This document shows, piece by piece, positions 8,153 to 16,293 of a stretch of 64,000 nucleotides of DNA. Both the position numbers and the translations under genes were made by a program. Origin of the DNA: Poriferisodalis sp026713105 (GTDB lineage Bacteria; Actinomycetota; Acidimicrobiia; Acidimicrobiales; Poriferisodalaceae); contig OZ220472.1 in NCBI GenBank assembly GCA_965115995.1, forward strand, positions 2,356,001 to 2,420,000. Direction: 5' to 3'. Each line of letters begins with the position of its first letter. The stretch's first letter is position 1. Under the pieces are notes generated by a model. That model did not search any database, was not told the origin of the DNA, and saw only the letters and a list, made by a program, of their open reading frames with translations.

Positions 8153-9460
8153 CTAGGGGCCGAGGGCGGTGATGGGGGTGACTCGGACGCCGTCGGGGCG
8201 GGTGTACGCGAAGCCGAGAGCGGTGATGACCACCATGCCGGCCAACTGTGCGACGCGGTCATTGGCAACGTTGTCGCGCACACGTCGCAGCGACTGGGCC
8301 GCTGCTTCGATCGCATCGCTGCCGCCGAGCTTGATCTCTACTGCAAGCCATCTCCCGTCGGGCAATTCGACGATGGCGTCGGCTTCGGTACCCGCCGCAT
8401 CACGCAAGTGAGAGACGCGTCCGTCGTGGGGTTGGGCAAGCACCCGCAGATCCCGCACCACGAGCGACTCGAATAGCAGGCCAAGCGTGGATGTGTCGCC
8501 CATGAGGCGCGCCGCGTTGGCGCCGAGCGCGGCCACCGCCAACGAAGGATCGGCCAGATGCCATTTCGCCGATTTTCGCAACGGTGCCCGAGAACGCAAA
8601 CGGACCGACCATGCGGGCTGTTCTTCCACCACGAATATGCGTCGCAGTGCTTCGAGGTAGGCACGAACGGTGTGGCGGTGCAGCGGTTCCGGTTCCGCAT
8701 CTGCGCCCAACGTGCTCATGCTGGCTTCGGTGGCGACATTTCGTGACAGTGAGTAGAGCAGTCGCTCCACACCGGCGGGACTTCGGATGGCAGCGTCATC
8801 GAGGAGCCGGACGTCGGTGCGGGCAGCTTCGGAGAGATAACTGCGCAGATTGCGCTGAATCTCCTGCAACGGCAGTCCCACCTGACCGGGCCATCCACCA
8901 CGGCACAGCACCTGCGCGACCTCGGCGAGTCCTGCATCGGGTCGGCTTGCGCTCGCCGGGTTGCCATCGAGCAGCGCGCCCAGAGACACCTCGCCCGTGG
9001 AATCCCCTGACTCGAACAGCGACATCGGTCTCACTCGGATCCGGCGCACCCGTCCTGCACCGGTGTGGCGGGTGGCGTCATCGGCCGGCTGAGCAGACCC
9101 AGCCAAGATGAAGCACCCGAATTCGGCGCGGGCATCAACGGCATGGCGCACGTGGTTCCACAGCCCAGGCACCACCTGCCATTCATCGAGCAGCCGCGGT
9201 GCCTCCCCGCTCAGCAGCGTCGACGGGTCGATACTGCCGAGTGTGCGCGCGTCGAGATCGGTGTCGAGGCGGATGGCGCTGTGCGCGTGACGCAGTCCTG
9301 TCCACGTCTTGCCGCAGCCGCGCGGTCCCTCCAACACCAGGAATCCTGCAGACTGGAGCCCGCGTTCGACTTCGAGATCGACGATCCTGGGCCGATAACC
9401 GTCGGGGATCAGATGTGACCTGGATGCGTCTTCCACCGGCATCACCCCCGCGGTTTCCAC
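8153..9460 (-). CDS. ATP-binding protein of the AAA/DUF4143 type
   Basis: A 435-residue protein with an N-terminal P-loop GPRGCGKT and a Walker B-like LLDEWQ, as in AAA_14 ATPases. The C-terminal half carries the DUF4143 pattern (GLLFESLVVRDLRV, then GTEADAIVELPDG and LAVEIKLG), which resembles an inactive or active PD-(D/E)xK nuclease fold. Such proteins are widespread, of uncertain role and often found in accessory regions. The start is GTG 9460, with ATG 9442 as an alternative. It lies upstream of the restriction-modification pair on the same strand with a 121-nt gap, so co-transcription is possible but not shown. Confidence 0.8.
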   Translation of the reverse strand: METAGVMPVEDASRSHLIPDGYRPRIVDLEVERGLQSAGFLVLEGPRGCGKTWTGLRHAHSAIRLDTDLDARTLGSIDPSTLLSGEAPRLLDEWQVVPGLWNHVRHAVDARAEFGCFILAGSAQPADDATRHTGAGRVRRIRVRPMSLFESGDSTGEVSLGALLDGNPASASRPDAGLAEVAQVLCRGGWPGQVGLPLQEIQRNLRSYLSEAARTDVRLLDDAAIRSPAGVERLLYSLSRNVATEASMSTLGADAEPEPLHRHTVRAYLEALRRIFVVEEQPAWSVRLRSRAPLRKSAKWHLADPSLAVAALGANAARLMGDTSTLGLLFESLVVRDLRVLAQPHDGRVSHLRDAAGTEADAIVELPDGRWLAVEIKLGGSDAIEAAAQSLRRVRDNVANDRVAQLAGMVVITALGFAYTRPDGVRVTPITALGP

Positions 9461-9483
9461 CTCTGCCTCGTGAGGTTGTACAT

Positions 9484-9515
9484 ATTGTGATGGTCTTAGT
9501 ATACGAATTGTGATG
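9484..9515. promoter_or_regulatory. AT-rich promoter region with a 9-bp direct repeat
   Basis: Between two minus-strand genes lies an unusually AT-rich stretch. ATTGTGATG occurs at 9484-9492 and again at 9507-9515, 23 nt apart, that is about two helical turns. A TATACT-like -10 on the minus strand (9498-9503) sits between the copies. This would suit a regulated promoter for the DUF4143 ATPase gene. No convincing -35 is seen. Confidence 0.35.
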
Positions 9516-9551
9516 ATTTCGGTCGCCGATTTATGATTATGGCAATCGGGA

Positions 9552-10016
9552 TCAGAACGTCGAGAAGCACCATTCGTAGGTGAAGTCGGCCGCTTCGACG
9601 TCGATGGTGGGCGTTGCCGTCAGCCGGGCGCACGACTGCCCGCTGCGCAGCTTCTCAATGACCTTGCCATCGCCCGGAGAGAAAAAGTACTCGCCGAGCT
9701 GGGTGGTGCCGGCGTCGAGCTGATCGACAGGAATCGTCGTCCCGTTGATGACGAGCGTCAGCTTCCAACCGGCCTCGAGTTGACCGCCGATGGAGCTCTG
9801 GTGCGGCACTTGGGCGCCAGGCACCGGTGTGACGCCCTGCAGGCCGCTCGGATAGGCCGGACCGGGCTCGCCGCCGCGGGTCAGCCACACCGCGAATATG
9901 ACACCGACAGCAGCAACAAGCGCACCGAGCGTGATGGCCGCCGAGACGCCTCTGCGCAATGCCCAAGGGGTAGGGGCATTATCGCCGGCGCCGTTGGGGG
10001 ATCCTGCGCGCCTCAT
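9552..10016 (-). CDS. single-pass membrane protein of unknown function
   Basis: A 154-residue protein that starts at ATG 10016, overlapping the mnmA stop by ATGA. A cytoplasmic N-terminus of about 25 residues is followed by one strong membrane segment (ITLGALVAAVGVIFAVWL) and an extracytoplasmic domain of about 105 residues. That domain contains two Cys (SGQSCARL and YEWCFSTF) that could form a disulfide. The family is not recognised. Tight coupling to iscS-mnmA suggests co-expression rather than a sulfur-transfer function. Confidence 0.7.
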   Translation of the reverse strand: MRRAGSPNGAGDNAPTPWALRRGVSAAITLGALVAAVGVIFAVWLTRGGEPGPAYPSGLQGVTPVPGAQVPHQSSIGGQLEAGWKLTLVINGTTIPVDQLDAGTTQLGEYFFSPGDGKVIEKLRSGQSCARLTATPTIDVEAADFTYEWCFSTF

Positions 10017-11203
10017 ATGAGAGGTCCGGCAGCGATTGCGCCGCCGAGCACCTCGTCGCCGTCGTAGAAGACGACAGCCTGGCCGCCAGCAACGCGACGC
10101 TGGGGCTCCCTCCAGTGCAACTGACCCCCAGCATCGAGGCATGCGGGCAGCGCTGGGCCATGCGCACTGGTCTGCGCCACGACGTCGCCTTCGACGGATT
10201 CGCCGGCCCAACGGTGATCGACCAGCCGGACACCTCGTGCCGCCAGCTCGGACACCCCGCCAACAGTGACCCGGCGAGCAGCGATGTCCACGTCGACCGC
10301 ATAGCGCCGCCGCGGCGCGCCGCCAAGATCCAAGCCCTTGCGCTGACCGACCGTCACCAGCTCTACCGCCGGCGCAGTGCCGACGCGCTGGCCGGCCGCG
10401 TCGACCAGCTCTGCAGGGTGCAAGTCGATGCGCTCGGCCAGGAAGCGCTCCCTGCCGGCGGCATCGGTGATGAAACAGACATCTTGACTCTCGGCCTTGC
10501 GGGCGGTTCGCAGCCCGAGCTCAGATGCGAGAGCACGCAGCTCGTCCTTGCGGTAGTCGCCGACCGGGAACCACAGGTCCGCCAAGTCTGCGCCCGAGAG
10601 CATGTACAGCACGTAGGACTGTTCCTTCGCGGTGTCGGTGCCACGCTGCAGCCGCGGACTGCCAGTTCGGGTGCTGATGCGAACGTGATGGCCCGTGACG
10701 AGTCGGTCGAAACCCAAGCGGCGAGCCCGGTCCAAGAGCACATCGAACTTGACATGCCGGTTGCAGGCAATGCACGGGTTCGGCGTGAGACCCCGCCGGT
10801 GTGCGTCGACGTACGGTTCGACGACATCGCGTTCGAATTCGGCCGCATAGTTGAAGACGAAATGGTCGATGCCGAGCTGCTGGCACACCCGGCGGGCGTC
10901 GTCCACATCGGAGACCGCACAGCAGCCTTGGTCCTGGGGACCCCCCCACAGCTTCAGCGTGACGCCGACCACCTCATGGCCGGCTTGCAAGCACAAGGCT
11001 GCGGCGACCGAACTGTCGACGCCGCCCGACATCGCAACGAGCACTGTGCTGCGCTCAGCGGCGCTATGTCGCTCGGAACAGCCCAGATCGCCGCCATGCT
11101 GCTCCGAGCTGCCTCCAACGGCGCGCCGCGGTGCGTTACCGCCCGCAGCTGCGGCGTGCTGGCCCGCACCGCCCGAGACAGCTCCGCGGAACCCCGACGT
11201 CAT
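10013..11203 (-). CDS. mnmA: tRNA-specific 2-thiouridylase MnmA
   Basis: Introduces the 2-thio group at U34 of Lys/Glu/Gln tRNAs using ATP and persulfide sulfur supplied from a cysteine desulfurase. The PP-loop AMSGGVDSSVAA, the catalytic Cys in NPCIACN (about residue 155), and the second Cys in SQDVCFI are visible; the C-terminal beta domain ends in FYDGDEVLGGG-like sequence. Start ATG 11203 overlaps the iscS stop as ATGA and gives 396 residues, with a low-complexity extension of about 55 residues before the PP-loop. A GTG at 11044 would give the usual family length. The operon iscS-mnmA couples sulfur donor and acceptor enzymes. Confidence 0.92.
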   Translation of the reverse strand: MTSGFRGAVSGGAGQHAAAAGGNAPRRAVGGSSEQHGGDLGCSERHSAAERSTVLVAMSGGVDSSVAAALCLQAGHEVVGVTLKLWGGPQDQGCCAVSDVDDARRVCQQLGIDHFVFNYAAEFERDVVEPYVDAHRRGLTPNPCIACNRHVKFDVLLDRARRLGFDRLVTGHHVRISTRTGSPRLQRGTDTAKEQSYVLYMLSGADLADLWFPVGDYRKDELRALASELGLRTARKAESQDVCFITDAAGRERFLAERIDLHPAELVDAAGQRVGTAPAVELVTVGQRKGLDLGGAPRRRYAVDVDIAARRVTVGGVSELAARGVRLVDHRWAGESVEGDVVAQTSAHGPALPACLDAGGQLHWREPQRRVAGGQAVVFYDGDEVLGGAIAAGPLI

Positions 11204-12366
11204 CGCAGCTGCTCCACGCAACGGGGAATCGCGTCGATCGCTCGATCGATCTCCCACGGTTCGGTGCACCAGCCCAGCGACAGGCGCAACGAGCCGGCGG
11301 CGGCCTGACGGTCCACGCCCATTGCGGCGAGCACATGGCTCGGTTCCATCGCCCCCGACGCACACGACGCCGCAGCCGACGCCATGACGTCGAAACGGTC
11401 GAGCAGCACGAGCAGCGCTTCGGTTTCGATGCCGTCGATGAGCAGCTGGCAGATGCCCGAAGCTCGCCGAGACCGCTCGACAGTCTCGGCACACCCGTCG
11501 ATCGCCGTCAGCAGACCGTCGACCAGGCGGTCCGCCAAGGCCTTGATCCGGCACACGTCCTCGTCGCGTGTCTCGTCCAGCTCGCTGAGGGCCGCTCCCA
11601 ACGCGGCGATCCCAGCAGTGTTGTGTGTGCCGCTTCGCCGGTCTGCCTCTTGACCGCCGCCCAGCAGTTGCGCCGACAGAGGCACCTCGGGCCGCACAGC
11701 CAGAAGCCCGACGCCCTTGGGTCCGCCGAACTTGTGGGCGCTCAGCGACAGCAGATCGACTGCGCGAGCGGCTGCGGCAACATCGACCCAATTGACCCCC
11801 TGCACCGCATCGGTGTGCAGCATTGCTTCTGGAGCGTGCCGGCGCACGACCTCGGCGACAGCATCAAGATCGGCAATGACGCCCGACTCATTGTTGACGA
11901 GCATCACCGAGACCAATCCCACCGGCGGACCGGCATCGGGATGCAGCTGAGCTGCCAGATGTTCGAGGTCAACCACGCCGCCGGCATCCACCCGCACCTT
12001 GCGCCCCCCGACGGCTTCGACCGGATGGAGGACGGCATGGTGCTCAGTCGCCGGGCAGAGAGCCGTTGTGCCGGTGGCAGACGTGACGCCGTGCACGGCG
12101 AGGTTGTCCGCCTCGGTCCCGCCGCTGGTGAACACGATGCCGTGCGGATCGAATCCGAGCGCCGCAGCGGCGACCTCACGCGCGTCGTCGATGGCGGCCC
12201 TCGACCTGCGCGCCATGCGGTGCGCTCCCGACGGATTGGCGAACTGCGTCTCCAGAAACGGCACCATGGCCTCGACGGCACCTGGCCGCATCGGTGTTGA
12301 CGCGGCGCAATCGAGATAGGCGGGACTCTGGCAGCGCCGAGCCGGCTGGTTCTGCACAGCACTCAT
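11200..12366 (-). CDS. iscS: cysteine desulfurase (NifS/IscS family)
   Basis: A PLP enzyme that converts cysteine to alanine and a protein persulfide, the sulfur source for tRNA thiolation and Fe-S assembly. The 388-residue protein opens with AYLDCAASTPMRP. It carries SGGTEADN, ATEHHAV (PLP-stacking His), the PLP-Lys motif SAHKFGGPKG, GGGQEADRRSGTHN and the active-site Cys loop SCASGAMEPSHVL. All catalytic elements are intact. It is first in the iscS-mnmA-membrane protein operon (4-nt overlaps) and divergent from the SRPBCC-phosphotransferase gene. Confidence 0.95.
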   Translation of the reverse strand: MSAVQNQPARRCQSPAYLDCAASTPMRPGAVEAMVPFLETQFANPSGAHRMARRSRAAIDDAREVAAAALGFDPHGIVFTSGGTEADNLAVHGVTSATGTTALCPATEHHAVLHPVEAVGGRKVRVDAGGVVDLEHLAAQLHPDAGPPVGLVSVMLVNNESGVIADLDAVAEVVRRHAPEAMLHTDAVQGVNWVDVAAAARAVDLLSLSAHKFGGPKGVGLLAVRPEVPLSAQLLGGGQEADRRSGTHNTAGIAALGAALSELDETRDEDVCRIKALADRLVDGLLTAIDGCAETVERSRRASGICQLLIDGIETEALLVLLDRFDVMASAAASCASGAMEPSHVLAAMGVDRQAAAGSLRLSLGWCTEPWEIDRAIDAIPRCVEQLR

Positions 12367-12532
12367 GGGTTGAGGCTACGGGTACCGCTCAGGGCCAACC
12401 GCCATCGGGCATGCGCCACACACCGCTCCAGCGAGCGGTTCATACACTGACCGCTCGTCGACAGCGAACGCCTGCCGGCGGTGCGGGGCGCGACCCGCGT
12501 GCAAGCCAGATATCGACAGGGCAATCACGACC

Positions 12533-13657
12533 ATGGGCATCGAGATCTCCATCAACATCCCAGCGGCGCCGCAGGAAGTCTGGGACTATGCGGCCGATCT
12601 CGCTCGCAACGTCGAGTGGATGGCTGACGCCGACTCGATCACCTTCACCTCCGAAAAAACTGAGGGTGTCGGCACCACGTTCGACTGCGTGACCAAACTC
12701 GGGCCGCTGCGCACCACCGACCAGATCGAAGTTGTCGAATGGGACCCGCCTCAAGCGCTGAGCATCGCGCATCAGGGCGCTGTGCGCGGCATCGGACGCT
12801 TCACGCTCACGCCGAGCGACGACGGCACGCTCTTCACTTGGTCCGAAGATCTCACCTTGCCGTGGTACTTCGGCTCGCGCCTCGGCCAGCAGCCCGCCTC
12901 AATGGTGCTCGAACGCGTCTGGCGGCGGAACCTGCGAACGCTGCGGGCACGCATTCTCGAACAACAGATGGGGCCGGGCGGCCACGAACCCGGGCCCCTG
13001 CTGGGCATGGGCCGCGACTCGGAAATGCGTGCCTACGGACCCCACATCATCCGAGTGAGTCTGCGAGGCAAGGACGTGAGTCACGAAGCCGAGGCGATGC
13101 GTCATGTGCGCCGCCACGGATTCCCCGCGCCCGAGGTCATCGAGCAGCCCGACGATCATTCGGTGGTGATGGAACGCCTCTCCGGCCCGACGATGCTCGA
13201 CGAGCTGGCGGCCAAGCCGTGGCTCGTGTCGCGGCACGTCAAGGGCCTGGCTCGGCTGCATCGGCTGCTCGGCGACGTGCCCGCACCCGGCGACTGGGTC
13301 AAGGTCTCGGGTGGCAACTCGGTGGTGCACCTGGACCTGCAGCCCGACAACGTCAAGATCACGCCGGATGGCCCGGTGGTGATCGACTGGTCGAACGCAG
13401 CCTCCGGCGATGCGGCATTCGACGCCGCCTCCACCTACGTCCGGCTGCGTACCGCCTCGCCGGACAACCACGCTGCGGCCCGCGCGGTCATCAACGCCTT
13501 TCGCACCCGCTTTGCCCGGGCATTTCTCAAGGAGTTCGGCGCCGACGAGATCCAGGCGAACCTGCGAGCGGCGGCGGACCTGCGCCTGCTGGATCGCAAC
13601 CTGCACCCCAACGAGCGCGAGGCGGTCTTCGCGCTCGCCCGCGGCGAACTCGACTGA
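12533..13657 (+). CDS. SRPBCC (polyketide-cyclase-like) and aminoglycoside-phosphotransferase-like fusion
   Basis: A 374-residue protein with two folds. Residues 1 to about 145 form a START/SRPBCC lipid- or ligand-binding domain (IEISINIPAAPQEVWDYAAD, FTWSEDLTLPW). Residues from about 150 to 350 form a kinase-like phosphotransferase domain. That domain has the catalytic loop HLDLQPDN (His 266, Asp 268) and the metal-binding VVIDWSN (Asp 285). The N-lobe Lys is likely in the IIRVSLRGKD region. A small molecule bound by the N-domain may be phosphorylated by the C-domain; the substrate is unknown. APH-fold enzymes include homoserine kinase II, but the fusion argues against a simple assignment. 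ATG 12533 is the first good start after the divergent intergenic region. Confidence 0.8.
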   Translation: MGIEISINIPAAPQEVWDYAADLARNVEWMADADSITFTSEKTEGVGTTFDCVTKLGPLRTTDQIEVVEWDPPQALSIAHQGAVRGIGRFTLTPSDDGTLFTWSEDLTLPWYFGSRLGQQPASMVLERVWRRNLRTLRARILEQQMGPGGHEPGPLLGMGRDSEMRAYGPHIIRVSLRGKDVSHEAEAMRHVRRHGFPAPEVIEQPDDHSVVMERLSGPTMLDELAAKPWLVSRHVKGLARLHRLLGDVPAPGDWVKVSGGNSVVHLDLQPDNVKITPDGPVVIDWSNAASGDAAFDAASTYVRLRTASPDNHAAARAVINAFRTRFARAFLKEFGADEIQANLRAAADLRLLDRNLHPNEREAVFALARGELD

Positions 13658-13814
13658 GCTGCCGGGCTGATCCGGGCTTCGCCTCGGTGCGTCGCTCGTA
13701 GAGGTAGTCGTACATGTACGCCGCCGCGCTGCTGTTCTGTGTGCAGAAACATTCGCCACGCGGCCACTTCTGCACAGCTTCTTGCGCCAACGAGCACTCG
13801 CGAGCCGACGTTGG

Positions 13815-14780
13815 CTAGTCCGACTGGTCGAGCAAGGCGTCGGCGGCGGTGTAGGGGTCCAGCTCGCGGCGAGCGAGCTGCTGGCGCACGCGCTGTGCCG
13901 CCGGGCCCTGAGCAAGCGTCGTGACGCGCTCGGCGATGCCGGCTCGCAGGATCTCTTCGAGTTCGGTCTGGGTGCGGGCAGCGCGGCGAGCATCGAGCTC
14001 GCCCGAGGCGGTGCAGTGGTCGCGATGCGCGCAGATGGCATCCCACAGCTCGGCCGCGCCCTCACCAGTCGTGCCGACCGACGTCAGGATCGGGGGATCC
14101 CAATCTCCGGGGGCGGACAAGTCGAGCATCTGGCGGATGTCCCGGCACGTCTCCGACGCGCCCGGCCGATCCGACTTGTTCACCACGAAGATGTCCGCGA
14201 TCTCCATCAGGCCGGCCTTGTTGGCCTGAACCGAGTCTCCCCAGCCCGGGTTCACGACCACGACGGTGGTATCGGCCGCGCCCACGATCTCGGTTTCGAC
14301 CTGGCCGACGCCGACCGTCTCGATCACGACCCACGGCCACCCCAGCGCATCCAGCACCCGGACGGCCAGCGGTGTCGCCAGCGTCAGTCCGCCGAGGTGT
14401 CCCCGGGTGGCCATCGAGCGGATGTACACGCCCTCGTCGAAGGTGTGATCGGACATGCGGACCCGGTCGCCCAGGATCGCCCCGCCGCTGAACGGCGACG
14501 ACGGATCAATCGCCAGCACCGCCAGCCGCTCGCCGCGCTCGCGTGCCACACCGACGACGGCCGAGTTGAGCGTGGACTTGCCGGCGCCGGGTGCACCGGT
14601 GATGCCGACCGCGTGGGCGCCGCCAGATTGCGCGAACGTGAGCGCGCCCAACGCACGGGCCTGCGGACCGCCGCGCTCGGTATGGGACATGACCCGTGCC
14701 AGGGCGCGGCGCTGCCCAGAGCGCGCGGCCTCCAAGAGGATGGCCAAGTCGGCAGCGAGCGGATCATCGGGCGGTGTCAT
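13815..14780 (-). CDS. meaB: MeaB/ArgK-type G3E-like GTPase
   Basis: A chaperone GTPase that guards and reloads adenosylcobalamin-dependent acyl-CoA mutases such as methylmalonyl-CoA mutase. The 321-residue protein shows Walker A GAPGAGKST (62-70), IDPSSPFSGGAILGDR, the switch-like ETVGVGQVE, and the base-specificity motif NKSDRPGA. The length matches the family. No mutase gene is in this window, so the partner must lie elsewhere. The 157 nt between it and the upstream convergent gene hold no supported gene. Confidence 0.93.
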   Translation of the reverse strand: MTPPDDPLAADLAILLEAARSGQRRALARVMSHTERGGPQARALGALTFAQSGGAHAVGITGAPGAGKSTLNSAVVGVARERGERLAVLAIDPSSPFSGGAILGDRVRMSDHTFDEGVYIRSMATRGHLGGLTLATPLAVRVLDALGWPWVVIETVGVGQVETEIVGAADTTVVVVNPGWGDSVQANKAGLMEIADIFVVNKSDRPGASETCRDIRQMLDLSAPGDWDPPILTSVGTTGEGAAELWDAICAHRDHCTASGELDARRAARTQTELEEILRAGIAERVTTLAQGPAAQRVRQQLARRELDPYTAADALLDQSD

Positions 14781-14924
14781 CGGCGCGCCGACAGTAGCGA
14801 GGTGCGCCCAAGGGCGTGCGCGAATAGGCGCTGGATGTGGCGTGTGGCATGCCCGATGCCGGTGTGTTCGCGGTGGCGACGGTGAGCAAGGTGTTTTCGC
14901 GCTGTTCCCTCGGGCGTGTCGACT

Positions 14925-15299
14925 TCACCCTGTGGATAGCCCGAGGTAGCGAAGAATGCGCTTCTGAGCTGTTTCGAGCTTGTCTTGAGGCAACCGGCCG
15001 AGCAGTTTGTTCGGATCTAGGTCCGACTTGGCCACAGGTTGCAAGGCGGGCACGCGTATCCAACTCTTGCGCTTGAGACCGGCTTCACCGGCACCGAGTT
15101 TCACGCACAAAGGAGTCCAACGAGTCGTCTCGCTCGAAATAGGACATCCGAGCACTGTCGGCAGAGCAAGATCAGGTCCGTTCAAGAAGCTGAGCACGAC
15201 GAACGGGCGCGGCTGTGTGTCGGGATAGACCCTACGATCACTCGCTGGCGGCAAGTTCAGCAAGCGGTCCGCGACGAGAAACACGTCGCCGACGTTCAT
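14925..15299 (-). CDS. MazF/PemK-like toxin of a Panacea toxin-antitoxin pair
   Basis: A 124-residue basic protein with the SH3-like barrel pattern of PemK/MazF endoribonucleases: MNVGDVFLVAD at the N-terminus, RPFVVLSF, then TVLGCPISSETTRW (the strand carrying the conserved Thr/Ser), SWIRVPALQPV and a C-terminal helix LETAQKRILRYLGL. The family cleaves mRNA at short motifs. It starts 12 nt after the stop of the upstream Panacea-domain gene on the same strand, the typical antitoxin-first order. The catalytic Arg is probably in the RPFVV element. The toxin role is inferred from fold and context. Confidence 0.72.
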   Translation of the reverse strand: MNVGDVFLVADRLLNLPPASDRRVYPDTQPRPFVVLSFLNGPDLALPTVLGCPISSETTRWTPLCVKLGAGEAGLKRKSWIRVPALQPVAKSDLDPNKLLGRLPQDKLETAQKRILRYLGLSTG

Positions 15300-15311
15300 C
15301 GAGTGCGCGCC

Positions 15312-15962
15312 TCAGCCGAGCAGGAGTGAATTCGCGTATGCCCGATTGCCCCTGAAGGTGCCGATGATCTCATCAGCATCCGGGACGCCATCGGGGCCGA
15401 TGTCGTTCATGTCTGCATCTGCGATGTGATCAAAGCGTTCTGCTAGTTCTGCTTTGATCCTGCCCATGTCCGCAGTTTCGGGCCGCTCGTCGAGATCGAG
15501 AAGCATCCCCCTGACCCCTTCAGATTGCGCTTCGAGCATCGGCGCAGTTGCATATGCGACATCTGTGAGCGCCTTCGCGTTCTTGTGACCGTATTCTTCG
15601 AGCACAGCGTCGAGATGCCCCAAGAACTCATCGCCGCGCCGCATCAGCTCCGTCGTTGCATCAGGTCGGGCGAAGAGTCGGCACTCGGTCGCATAAGCTG
15701 ACAGGCGCCAAGATTCTCGCTTCACCGCGCCATCGCTGACGAGGTTGTCTTCCACGCTCTTCAGCGACTGGCAGTACGGGCCGTAGTGCCACCAGCGCCA
15801 CAAGATCCCTGAACGCGCCATGCCGCTCGCGGCAACCGACCGCAAGTCAGCCAAGTACAAGAGCTTGACGACCTTGGTGCGCGTCATGTTGACCGATCTT
15901 CGAGCAGCGAGCACCAGCACGGCGTGCATCGATGCCTCTGCCCGGTCAGTGTCCGTGCTCAT
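15312..15962 (-). CDS. Panacea (SocA/DUF4065-like) domain protein, probable antitoxin
   Basis: A 216-residue protein whose N-terminal half carries the Panacea signature: TKVVKLLYLADL, then ILWRWWHYGPYCQSLKSVED with the Y-GP core. The C-terminal half is acidic and helical. Panacea domains are known as interchangeable antitoxins that neutralise unrelated toxins by direct binding. Here the next gene is MazF/PemK-like. The start is ATG 15962; GTG codons at 15971 and 15968 are in frame. Autoregulation is possible, but I see no clear palindrome upstream. Confidence 0.75.
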   Translation of the reverse strand: MSTDTDRAEASMHAVLVLAARRSVNMTRTKVVKLLYLADLRSVAASGMARSGILWRWWHYGPYCQSLKSVEDNLVSDGAVKRESWRLSAYATECRLFARPDATTELMRRGDEFLGHLDAVLEEYGHKNAKALTDVAYATAPMLEAQSEGVRGMLLDLDERPETADMGRIKAELAERFDHIADADMNDIGPDGVPDADEIIGTFRGNRAYANSLLLG

Positions 15963-16256
15963 CAACACCACTCACAAAGCCTACGCATCACGGCCATGGC
16001 TGCACGGCAGCAGCCCAGGGGACCGGCTGGGGGTCCCTGAGTTCGGTGGAGGCGGACTACTGGATTCATGCTGCCGGTTTGGTGTTGATGTCGAGCTTCG
16101 AACTCGATAGGTATCAGCATGCCAAGCGAGGTGTCCCGTCGCTGTTGCCGCGAGACTGATCGCGAGCACCGATGTCAGCGGCAGGCCGCAGCCGCGATGG
16201 CATCGGCGTCCTCCCTGCCGCCTTGCTCGCTGCATGAGCCAGAGCTGCGGGGCGAT
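15963..16256. other. intergenic stretch without a supported gene
   Basis: About 300 bases between the Panacea gene (which reads leftward) and the 3' end of the large secreted-protein gene. Open frames here are short and look like shadows. It presumably holds the promoter of the toxin-antitoxin pair, but no -10/-35 pair or operator stands out. Confidence 0.4.
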
Positions 16257-16287
16257 GGCACTGCTCGGCTGGGAACCGAGCAGTGCC
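16257..16287 (-). terminator. strong hairpin after the Calx-beta protein gene
   Basis: GGCACTGCTCGG (16257-16268) pairs perfectly with CCGAGCAGTGCC (16276-16287) around a 7-nt loop, 6 nt beyond the stop of the minus-strand gene at 16294. There is no T-run, so it may be a Rho-independent-like hairpin without a U-tract, as is common in actinobacteria. Confidence 0.6.
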
Positions 16288-16293
16288 GGGCGG

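Noticed and set aside
12533..13657. fusion protein as the missing homoserine kinase
   Set aside because: APH-fold homoserine kinases exist, but the SRPBCC domain and distant location give no support.
13527..13790. 87-codon minus-strand frame near the SRPBCC-phosphotransferase 3' end
   Set aside because: Half of it is antisense to the fusion gene; no start signal or recognisable domain. The region 13658-13814 holds no supported gene.
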